A stretch of DNA of 64,000 nt from Paenibacillus sp. PL2-23 (GTDB lineage Bacteria > Bacillota > Bacilli > Paenibacillales > Paenibacillaceae), in contig NZ_CP162129.1 in NCBI RefSeq assembly GCF_040834005.1, forward strand, positions 4,819,001-4,883,000, in the 5' to 3' direction. The notes beneath the pieces are model-generated. The model was not told the origin of the DNA, searched no databases, and saw only the letters and a list, made by a program, of their open reading frames with translations. Position numbers and translations under genes: made by a program. Positions 1-7,968 of this stretch are shown one piece after another (positions within the stretch are counted from its first letter, which is position 1; the number at the start of each line of letters is the position of its first letter).

Positions 1-3000
1 AAGCTCGCTTGTGGCATCGACGCCCGGAACCCCGGATAAGCCTTCAAGGGTTACGACAGGCTTTGGCGGAGGCGGAGCAATGATAACAATCGGCGCATGA
101 TTCACAATAGTCACCACAGCGGGTGGAGAATCATCCGTCCCATCATTCGCCTTATACGTAAACGTCACGCTGGAATAGTGGCCCGGCTCCGGTGTGTAAC
201 GGAACTGCCCTGTTGCCGTATCGAGCGTTATCGTTCCTTTTGAGGGGGAATCCACAGTCGCATACGTTAGAGCATCGGACTCCACGTCGACCGCCTGAAG
301 CTGGCCGTCAACAGGCTGCCCGCTATAAGTCGTGAACTGCAGCTCTTCGGCAGACGGCACATCATTCACCGAAGACACGGTAAGGTCCATATCGGCTGAG
401 GAGGCGGCTGCCAGCCCGTCGGCGGCTGCCGTCCATTCGAAGGATGTGGTTCCGAACCAATGCGCAGCCGGCACAAATTGCAGCTTAGCCAGATCGGCAG
501 GCACAAGCTTGTCGCCGGCTGCTACCATTGCGCCATCCAGCTGCAGATTTCCATTTGACGGAAGCGACAGAATGGTAATGGCATCTACCGGAATGCCATC
601 GGCATTGGCATAGATGAAATCGGCCGTCTCGAAATCAATGAGTTGGTCCTCCATGCCCGTCACGCTGCTATTTGATGCAGTTGGAATGGAGCGATAGAGA
701 ATGGAGTCGCTAATGGCTGCCGCATTCACATTGCCGGCTTGGTCCTTAAGCTCCATATATACTGTTTTGGCTCCATAGCCAGGGGAAAGTGCCCAGCTCC
801 GCGATGAAGCAGCCGCCTCCCATGCCCCCCATGATACACCGTCATTCGAGAGCCGCAGCTCCAGGTCCGTCGCGTCTGCAAAGGAGATATTCAGCATGAC
901 GTCCAGGCTTGTCGAAGCTGCTGCCCCGTCATGAATAGTGAGGCTCCCTGTGGGGGCCGTCCGATCGATGGTAAATGCCATTAATGCTTCATTGCCATAA
1001 TCATCAATGACCCGAAGGGAATAGTGTCCATCAGCCGACACGATGGTTCCGCTGGTGAATGGCTCCCCGTTCAATGTCGCTGTCAGCACGGAGTCAGGAT
1101 TGGCATCCCAGTAGGCCGGCGTTACCGCTGTGCCGTAGAACAAGCCATTCGTTACGCCGCTTATAACAGGAGGCGTTGCATCGATGCTGAATGACATCGC
1201 CGTCGTGTTGCCCGCCGAGTCGATGACGTTCAGCGAATAGCTGTTATCCGCCGATATCGTCCCTCCGCTTGCAAAGGGCGTACCGTTAAGCGTTGCGGAG
1301 CCTTCATTAAAGGTGACGGTAACGGGTGTATTTCGTTTGTCCCCATGGTTAACGCCGCTAATGATTGGACTCACCGTATCCAGCTCAATGGTATCCGACC
1401 AGTTGCTGATGTTGCCCGCTGAGTCGCGCAGCTGCATATACACCGTCTTCAAGCCGTCTCCCTCGGTCAACTGCCAGCTGGGCGATGGCTCCACAGCGGT
1501 CCAATCATCCTCCGTCCATCCGGAGCCCGTGTTCGACAATCGCATGGCTGCCGCATCGGCAGGCACAATTGTGAGTGTAACGTTTCGGGAGCTCGTAGCC
1601 TCCATACCGCCCTGAATCGTAATACTGGCCGGCTGTGGAGCCACCGTATCAAGTATTATGGAGTGGGAATACGAAGACACATTCCCTGCAGCGTCTCTGA
1701 TGTCCAGGTGCACTACCTTACCGCCGTCACCATCCGAGAGTGTCCAGCCCCGCATAGCGGCTGCCGGCTCCCACGCTGCGACTGCCAGCTCTCCGGCTGA
1801 ATTCGCCAGTCGCATCTCCATGGCGTCCCCATAGACAATCTGCAGATGGACAAGCGGCCCCGTGGCGTATGCAACACCATTGTTAATCGACAATGATCCC
1901 GTTGGCGCGGTCCTATCCAATGTAATGGCATCGCTGGCTGAGCTTATGTTGCCAGCAGCGTCCCGAAGCTCCACGTGGACAGTCTTGAGACCGTCTCCCT
2001 CGGACAGCGTCCACGAATGCGTAGCAGCCGCTGGTATCCAGCCGCTCCAGCTTACGCCGTCATTCGAGAATCTCATCCCCTCGGCATCGTCGTAGTCTAT
2101 CAGTAGACTGACTTGGGACGAGCGGGTATAGTCCTGTCCGCCGTCAATGGACAGACCGCCTGCAGGCTTCGTTGTATCAAGCACAATCGTTGCTTGCCGC
2201 ACACTGGATTCCAGTCCATCGGCATCCCTCGCTTTGACATGCACCGTCTTCGTTCCATCTCCCGGCGTGAGCGTCCATGGCACAGAGGGGGCCGCAACAA
2301 GCTCCGACCAGGTCAAGCCATCGTTCGACAGGAGCAGCTGCGATACGTTGTTCTCCGGGTCCCAATAGGCGACAGCCACCATAATCGACGTGGCATTGGC
2401 AGCAGGCGCGCCTTCATTCAACTGGACAGCGGAGAGAGACGGCGCCTCCGGCACATTCGATACTTGAACGGTTATCATTTGCTGAAAAGTATGGCCCGCG
2501 GAGTCGGTCACCTGCACTTGAAGGCTGTAGCTGCTCTTGGTCTCGTAGTCGAACACCTCCTGGCTCAGGAGCTCGTTGCCGACAATGGAGAAGCTGGAAG
2601 CGTCGCCGCCAGGCACAATTGAATAAGTAAATGTTTCTCCGGCATCAGGATCGGTGGCGCTGAAGGTGCCGATTGTTGTTCCTGTGGCTGTATTTTCCGC
2701 TATCGTGTTAGAGGTCAGTGATAGAGCTGTTGGAGGGAAATTCGGCGAGTATTCATAGAGGAGGTACGGAACGCCGGTATAATCAGGAAAGCTGTCGGCA
2801 TCGTTAATTTCAAAAACATGAAAGTAGTCCGCCGCACTGGGGTCTGGTTCGTTTTTGTCCGCAAGGGTTGGGCCATCCAGCACGAATGTGGCGAAGGTGT
2901 CAGCGAGCTGCTCCTCGATAAAGGCCGTCACATCAAAGCTCGCGGTTAATGGAGGCTTCGATCCTCCGCCGCTGTAATAAGCAACATATGCGTCATAAGC

Positions 3001-3441
3001 TATCGTCTTGGTCTCGATTAGATCGGTTAACCTGTTCACTTCCGGTACATCGCTTAGCCCTCCCGAGGCTTCTGTCCAGTCATCGTCCTCCGAGCCGTAC
3101 AGGTGGATATAAGGATCAATGGTAGACTGATTGCGCGCTACCCGGCCATTCAGCAAAGGAATAACCAGCTGCACGGATTTCAGCTTGCGCGCAGGATCAA
3201 TTGTGCCAGCCAGCTGAAACTGGAGGTGCATCGCATGCTGCCCATACCCTTCCCAATAGCCAATATAATTGCTTCCCCCTTCCCCGTTGTACGAGCTTGA
3301 ATCATCGTTAAACTTATCGAGCTCGGGATAAATGGTGCCTGATTCGCCGGCGGCGCTGACCATTATGGCCGAACCGATGGGGTTCAGCAGCATCAGCAGC
3401 ATAGACGATGCCAATAAACTTGCCAGCTTGTTTTTCATCAT
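1..3441 (-). CDS. Large secreted Ig/cadherin-repeat surface protein (3' end beyond the window)
   Basis: The visible part is 1147 residues with no stop, so the gene runs off the left edge. It opens with tandem ATG codons (3441 and 3438) behind AAGGAGG; the second has the better spacing. A signal peptide (basic MMKNK, then a Leu/Met-rich core) ends near residue 30. Residues about 35-230 look like a beta-sandwich stalk domain of the DNRLRE/disaggregatase-related type. A cadherin-like domain follows, then several imperfect Ig-like repeats of about 80 residues, each ending with a motif like GDGLKTVHVELRDAAGN. The last part has cadherin-like or post-Ig segments and a Pro run (APPPPKP). Repeats of this kind are typical of cell-wall-attached adhesins or SLH-anchored enzymes in Paenibacillus. 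The anchor or catalytic part would lie outside the window, so function cannot be set. Confidence 0.85.
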   Translation of the reverse strand, partial: MMKNKLASLLASSMLLMLLNPIGSAIMVSAAGESGTIYPELDKFNDDSSSYNGEGGSNYIGYWEGYGQHAMHLQFQLAGTIDPARKLKSVQLVIPLLNGRVARNQSTIDPYIHLYGSEDDDWTEASGGLSDVPEVNRLTDLIETKTIAYDAYVAYYSGGGSKPPLTASFDVTAFIEEQLADTFATFVLDGPTLADKNEPDPSAADYFHVFEINDADSFPDYTGVPYLLYEYSPNFPPTALSLTSNTIAENTATGTTIGTFSATDPDAGETFTYSIVPGGDASSFSIVGNELLSQEVFDYETKSSYSLQVQVTDSAGHTFQQMITVQVSNVPEAPSLSAVQLNEGAPAANATSIMVAVAYWDPENNVSQLLLSNDGLTWSELVAAPSVPWTLTPGDGTKTVHVKARDADGLESSVRQATIVLDTTKPAGGLSIDGGQDYTRSSQVSLLIDYDDAEGMRFSNDGVSWSGWIPAAATHSWTLSEGDGLKTVHVELRDAAGNISSASDAITLDRTAPTGSLSINNGVAYATGPLVHLQIVYGDAMEMRLANSAGELAVAAWEPAAAMRGWTLSDGDGGKVVHLDIRDAAGNVSSYSHSIILDTVAPQPASITIQGGMEATSSRNVTLTIVPADAAAMRLSNTGSGWTEDDWTAVEPSPSWQLTEGDGLKTVYMQLRDSAGNISNWSDTIELDTVSPIISGVNHGDKRNTPVTVTFNEGSATLNGTPFASGGTISADNSYSLNVIDSAGNTTAMSFSIDATPPVISGVTNGLFYGTAVTPAYWDANPDSVLTATLNGEPFTSGTIVSADGHYSLRVIDDYGNEALMAFTIDRTAPTGSLTIHDGAAASTSLDVMLNISFADATDLELRLSNDGVSWGAWEAAASSRSWALSPGYGAKTVYMELKDQAGNVNAAAISDSILYRSIPTASNSSVTGMEDQLIDFETADFIYANADGIPVDAITILSLPSNGNLQLDGAMVAAGDKLVPADLAKLQFVPAAHWFGTTSFEWTAAADGLAAASSADMDLTVSSVNDVPSAEELQFTTYSGQPVDGQLQAVDVESDALTYATVDSPSKGTITLDTATGQFRYTPEPGHYSSVTFTYKANDGTDDSPPAVVTIVNHAPIVIIAPPPPKPVVTLEGLSGVPGVDATSEL

Positions 3442-3588
3442 TGCCTCCTTATCATTTTTTATAAAAAATGTATGCAATCTGCCAATCTATGATGCTGGTT
3501 TTCCTATTCCATAGATTAACATAAATTACCTAATAGGAACATACATTTTACCAGAAAATCCATATGTTATCGACTTTCCCTGACACAA

Positions 3589-3613
3589 ACGGCCGTTCCA
3601 TATGAACGGCCGC
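3589..3613 (-). terminator. Possible terminator between the two surface-protein genes
   Basis: A strong inverted repeat (CGGCCGTTC / GAACGGCCG) lies between the end of the NHL/SLH gene and the start of the next minus-strand gene. On the minus strand it is followed only by a poor T tract (TTTGTGT), so it is a weak intrinsic terminator candidate. Confidence 0.35.
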
Positions 3614-3706
3614 ATGCTTGACTATGATAGGAGGCTGGAGGATGACGAGCTCTCGCTCCGCTATTATGTTTGATTGGTTCGTTTTGCTGTCCTCATCGTT
3701 CTCAGT

Positions 3707-6637
3707 CTAGTTGTCTAGCTTCTCTACTACGCGCACAATCAGCTTCATTGCTTCCGCTCTCGTGGCGGAAGCGCTAGGCGCGAATACGCCGGAGCCCTTG
3801 CCCTGCATCATGCCGCGTTCCTTCAGCGACTCCGCCGCACTCTTCGCCCACGCCGGAATAGCCGCATCGTCTGCAAAGCTTGTCGTCAGGGCAGACTGTC
3901 CTCCCAGCCCCAGCGCGGCTGCGATGACGACAGCCATGGCCGCCCGGGAGATCGGCTCGTTCGGACGGAAGGTGCCGTCCTCGTAGCCATTCACATAGTC
4001 GGCAGCCGCAGCAGAGGCTACAGCCTCCCTTGCCCAGTCGGCGATTGTCAGCCCATCGGCAAAGCCTGGATCCTCTTCCGTCTTCGGCAGCTGCAGCGCG
4101 TTCGCCAGCATAACCGTAAATTCCGCTCTCGTCACGGTACGCTCTGGACGGAAGGTGCCATCTCCGTAGCCGGAGGCGATCCCAAGAGCAACGGCCTTCT
4201 GGATCAGCTCCTGGGCCCAGTGGCCATCCGTATCGCTGAACGTCATGGCAGGGGATTGCATATCATCAACGGCCAGTACAGCAAATTTCGTAAAATGATC
4301 CACCTGCGCGGAAACCCGGTCCCCCTGAATCGTCGCGCCTGTCACTTCTACCCATTCCTTCGCCAGCTCGTCATAGTAGAACACGCCGACCCGCTGTCCG
4401 TCCTTCAGCTTGTCGGGATTAAAGCTGAAGCTGACGGTGACCGGATGGAGGAAATTGTCTGTCATGTCCTTGAGCAGCTCATATACAGCGCCGCTAAGCA
4501 GCGTGTGCCCCTGGAGCAGCTCCTCCGCTTTGACTGCTTTCTCGATGGTAATCGTCATCGACCGATTGGCCGCGCCCTTCGGTATTTGGACGGATGCTTC
4601 ATGCCCTAGAGCAACCTCGCCAGCTTCTCCCGCTGGCAGTGTAAGCCGTCCAAGCCCGTTCGCTGGAGCTGTCGGAGGCGCAGGAGGCACATAACCAACC
4701 TCTGGCTCCGCTCTCTCGAAGCGCTCGTACACTCGAATCCGGCTTGTGTTATCCTGCTCTTGCCTTTCCGTCACGTAAAACCTTCCGTCAGGCGCTACAA
4801 CAAAGGACTGCGGAAAAGCAATTTCCCCCTCGTTATCTCCCCAGGTCGCAAACAGCTCGCCGTCCGAGCTATACTGCCGAATGCTGCTGCGGAGCGGATC
4901 CAGCAAATAAACAGAGCCCTCTCCGTCAGCCTCAATGTTGTATCTCGGCGCAAACGGAGTCCAATGCCACTCCTCTCCCGCTATTGCCGTAGACCATTCC
5001 GACACGATCTCTCCGCTGACATCATAAGCTGCGATTAGACCCGTCCATTCGTACAATACAAACACATGGCCGTCGCTGCTTACAGCCATTCTTGCCGGGC
5101 TTCTAAGCTCAAACCCCCAATCATCTTCCCACTCCCATTCCTCTTCCTCTTCCTCTTCTACCACTTCTTCCTGCTCCTGCTCCTCCTCATTCTCATTCTC
5201 TTCTTGTTCCTCATTATCTCCACTGGGTGTGGCAGCTTCTAACGGCCATTGCAGAAGGAACTCGCCGTCAGCGTTAAACTTCTGAATGCGGTCAAAGTCC
5301 AGAACGTAGAGACTGCCTTCGGCATCCAGACCGATATCGCCCATTTGGCCGAACTGTCCTTCTCCCTCACCCTGCGTGCCCCAGTAGGCAATGAGCTCGC
5401 CGTTCGCATCGAGCTTCTGAATTCGATAATTTCCGCTGTCAGCGACATACCTATTGCCTTCACCATCAACGGCGACATCCGTCGGATACAGGAACTGGCC
5501 AGGGCTGCTCCCCGCCCCTCCTGAACCGTTCATGAAGCTGCCGGAGGCATTGAACTGCAGAAGCATGTGGCGGCCGGCTTCAAGAATATACAGCTTCCCC
5601 TCATCATCCACAACGCCCTCTCCCCACATTGGGCTCAGGCCTCCGTACTGCCCGAACGCGGCTTGGAACGCGCCATCCGGACCGAAGGTTTGAACACGCG
5701 AATTTTGCCCGTCCGCAATGTGTACATTCCCTTCAGCATCAACGGTTAATCCCCAGGAGAAACGGAATTGTCCCGTCTCGCTTCCTTCCGAGCCCCATTG
5801 GGCCAAGAAGCCTCCCTCGTCATCGAACTTCTGAATACGGTGGTTATAGCTGTCCGAGACATAGACATTGGCGCTGGCGTCAACCGCAATGCCCATTGGA
5901 TTGAACAGCTGTCCGTCCTCGCTGCCTTGCGTGCCCCAAGACGTCAGAAATTCGCCTCCCGCACTGAACTTGATGACGCGATGCAGATAACGATCCGCTA
6001 CATACACGTTGCCCTCCGCATCCACCGCGATTCCGTCCGGATTTAACATTTGGCCATCGTCAGCGGAGCCGTATTGTCCCCATTTCAGAAGGAGCTCGCC
6101 TGATGCATTAAACTTTTTAATGCTGCCATTCATATCCGATACGTATACGTTGCGGCTCGCATCCACCGCAAGCCCGACAGGCTCATTGAATTGATTGTCC
6201 GCCGTTCCCTGGCTTCCCCACTGCCCTATATACGCGCCATCCGCGCTAAACTTCTGGACCCGGTTATTGAGCTCGTCCAGCACGTATACATTGCCCTCAG
6301 CATCCACTTCCACCTCTGCCGGCTCATCAAACTGCCCGTTGCCGCTGCCGTACGTGCCCCACTTGAGCAGGAAGCGGCCTTCCTCGTCAAACTTCTGAAT
6401 GCGATGGTTGTATTGATCCGCGACATATCGATTGCCCTCGGCGTCGACCGCCACATCGGTAGGAAGGTCGAATAAGCCATGGGTAGGCAGCTCGAAGCCT
6501 CCCTGCTTGACTACTTCATCCAGTCCCGTCACCATAGCTGCCCGCACTGTGGCAAGCTCTGCGCCCGGCGCGATCGTGCCGACGAATATGGCAATCGCAA
6601 GCCATCCACAGAACCTTTTATTATTTCGTTTCCGCAT
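3707..6637 (-). CDS. NHL-repeat protein with C-terminal SLH anchor
   Basis: The product is 976 residues. It has an N-terminal signal peptide (MRKRNNKRF then a hydrophobic stretch). About nine NHL beta-propeller repeats follow, each with a core like VAVDAEGNRYVADQYNHRIQKF, here shortened to its pattern GN-YVAD--NHRIQKF. A glutamate-rich linker at roughly residues 465-500 interrupts the propeller blades, and two more degenerate blades come after it. A beta-sandwich segment (LPAGEAGEVALG---VQIPKGA) of the ZU5-like kind common in Paenibacillus surface proteins precedes three C-terminal SLH motifs (W-A-E/R plus GYGDGTFRP or GYEDGTFRP). SLH motifs bind pyruvylated cell-wall polymer, so the protein should sit on the cell surface. 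NHL propellers usually bind proteins or ligands; the partner is unknown. It lies downstream of the response regulator at 6780-7949 and may be in its regulon. Confidence 0.9.
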   Translation of the reverse strand: MRKRNNKRFCGWLAIAIFVGTIAPGAELATVRAAMVTGLDEVVKQGGFELPTHGLFDLPTDVAVDAEGNRYVADQYNHRIQKFDEEGRFLLKWGTYGSGNGQFDEPAEVEVDAEGNVYVLDELNNRVQKFSADGAYIGQWGSQGTADNQFNEPVGLAVDASRNVYVSDMNGSIKKFNASGELLLKWGQYGSADDGQMLNPDGIAVDAEGNVYVADRYLHRVIKFSAGGEFLTSWGTQGSEDGQLFNPMGIAVDASANVYVSDSYNHRIQKFDDEGGFLAQWGSEGSETGQFRFSWGLTVDAEGNVHIADGQNSRVQTFGPDGAFQAAFGQYGGLSPMWGEGVVDDEGKLYILEAGRHMLLQFNASGSFMNGSGGAGSSPGQFLYPTDVAVDGEGNRYVADSGNYRIQKLDANGELIAYWGTQGEGEGQFGQMGDIGLDAEGSLYVLDFDRIQKFNADGEFLLQWPLEAATPSGDNEEQEENENEEEQEQEEVVEEEEEEEWEWEDDWGFELRSPARMAVSSDGHVFVLYEWTGLIAAYDVSGEIVSEWSTAIAGEEWHWTPFAPRYNIEADGEGSVYLLDPLRSSIRQYSSDGELFATWGDNEGEIAFPQSFVVAPDGRFYVTERQEQDNTSRIRVYERFERAEPEVGYVPPAPPTAPANGLGRLTLPAGEAGEVALGHEASVQIPKGAANRSMTITIEKAVKAEELLQGHTLLSGAVYELLKDMTDNFLHPVTVSFSFNPDKLKDGQRVGVFYYDELAKEWVEVTGATIQGDRVSAQVDHFTKFAVLAVDDMQSPAMTFSDTDGHWAQELIQKAVALGIASGYGDGTFRPERTVTRAEFTVMLANALQLPKTEEDPGFADGLTIADWAREAVASAAAADYVNGYEDGTFRPNEPISRAAMAVVIAAALGLGGQSALTTSFADDAAIPAWAKSAAESLKERGMMQGKGSGVFAPSASATRAEAMKLIVRVVEKLDN

Positions 6638-6735
6638 GCTCCTAATCCCCCAGATTGTTCATTTGTATCTGTAGCCGGGAACCAAGCCAGCCCCTCTGCC
6701 AGATACTCCTCCATTGTAGCGGCTTGTCCTTTTCA

Positions 6736-6769
6736 CAAACTGAAAGAAACGCGCTTCATGTCAGGTTTT
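6736..6769 (-). promoter_or_regulatory. Conserved upstream element, copy A
   Basis: About 30 bases here closely match 11191-11222. On the minus strand the shared core is ACCTGACATG, then GCGC, then TTTCTTT-CAGT. Copy A lies about 100 bases upstream of the NHL/SLH gene. Copy B lies about 60 bases upstream of the likely kinase start. Shared non-coding elements around a two-component system may be binding sites for its regulator. The function is inference. Confidence 0.4.
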
Positions 6770-6779
6770 GAAGGAAGGA

Positions 6780-7949
6780 TTAAGAAATAGGGCCACGCCC
6801 ATTGCGAAAATATCCCATCGGGTCCGCAGCCACCTTGCGGTAATCCAGCTCCTCGGCACCCTCCGCGTCCAGCAGCTCCGCCATCATAGCGCAGTACTCC
6901 CGCGCATCCGCGCTCCTGCCCGAGAGCAGCAGCAGCGCGGCCAGCTTCGCGTGGAAGCGCTCATCCAACGGGTGCAGATGCACCAGCTTCTGCATCGGAC
7001 TTAGCGCCAGCTCGTGCCGCGACTGCCCGGCATAGGCGTCGACCATCGCCTCCAGCAGCCCTGCGTAGCCAAGCTCCAGCTCCGCCTGCCGTGGCGCCGC
7101 CCAGCCATAGCCGCTGCCCGAGAGATAGCCGTCGCCATACAGCTGAATGGCCCTCACCAGCTGCGCAAGCGACCCCGTGCGCTCGTATTCACGCACCGCC
7201 AGCTCATATTCGGCTACGTCGTCTTCGATGGCGCATGGCCACTGAAGCCGATAGCTGCCTCCTGCCGTCTTCATCTGCTCGATCGCTCCGTGCAGACCGC
7301 ACGCCTCCAGATCCTTGCGCAGCTGATACACCGTCGAATGCAAATTAGTCTGCGCGCGATCTGCGTCGCGTCCCTCCCACAAGGCATCCAGAATGTACGA
7401 CTTGCCGACCGCCTTGTCCCGATGATGATGCAGGAGCGCCAGCAGCTCCCTGCTCTTCGAATTGCGGAACCGCACCTGCTCCCCCTTCTCCGACGCAATC
7501 GTAAAGGGTCCAAAGCTGCTTATGTTCCACTTGTGCTTATCCGTTGCCGGAGCCCCAGCCGCGCCCGACTGAGAATGGGGACCGCGCCGCTTCTCCAGCC
7601 TCTCGAGCGTACGCATTAAGTCCTCCGTCGTAAACGGCTTAAGCACATAATCGATGGCCTCCACGCCAAATGCGTCAAGCGCGTATTCCTCATACGCCGT
7701 CAAGAAGGAGACGTACACCTCCGGACGGATCTCCTTCAGTCTTCCCGCAACCTCAAGTCCATTCATTCCGGGCATCTCGATATCGAGGAGCACAAGATCG
7801 ACCGGCTCCGATGTCGTCAGCATATGCTCCAGGAACAGCTTCGGACTGTCGAACAAGCCTCCTACCTGTACCCCCTCCAGCGTCTCCAGCAGCTTGCCCG
7901 CTCTTCGCAGCGCAGGCAGCTCATCGTCCACCGCAATGACGCGTATCAT
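6780..7949 (-). CDS. Response regulator with DNA-binding and BTAD domains
   Basis: The 389-residue protein begins with a receiver domain (acidic pair D8/D9, phosphoacceptor D56 in LLLDIEMPG, conserved Lys in VLKPF near 106). A winged-helix OmpR-like DNA-binding region (about 140-225) follows, then a bacterial transcriptional activator domain of TPR-like helices (about 230-375). This REC-wHTH-BTAD order is found in Firmicute regulators paired with 7TMR-DISM hybrid kinases. The kinase gene lies 19 bases upstream on the same strand, so the two should be co-transcribed. Likely targets are the neighbouring surface protein and GH9 genes, but that is inferred from position and the shared upstream element only. 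Confidence 0.88.
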   Translation of the reverse strand: MIRVIAVDDELPALRRAGKLLETLEGVQVGGLFDSPKLFLEHMLTTSEPVDLVLLDIEMPGMNGLEVAGRLKEIRPEVYVSFLTAYEEYALDAFGVEAIDYVLKPFTTEDLMRTLERLEKRRGPHSQSGAAGAPATDKHKWNISSFGPFTIASEKGEQVRFRNSKSRELLALLHHHRDKAVGKSYILDALWEGRDADRAQTNLHSTVYQLRKDLEACGLHGAIEQMKTAGGSYRLQWPCAIEDDVAEYELAVREYERTGSLAQLVRAIQLYGDGYLSGSGYGWAAPRQAELELGYAGLLEAMVDAYAGQSRHELALSPMQKLVHLHPLDERFHAKLAALLLLSGRSADAREYCAMMAELLDAEGAEELDYRKVAADPMGYFRNGRGPIS

Positions 7950-7968
7950 ACCTATCCCTCCATCATCT

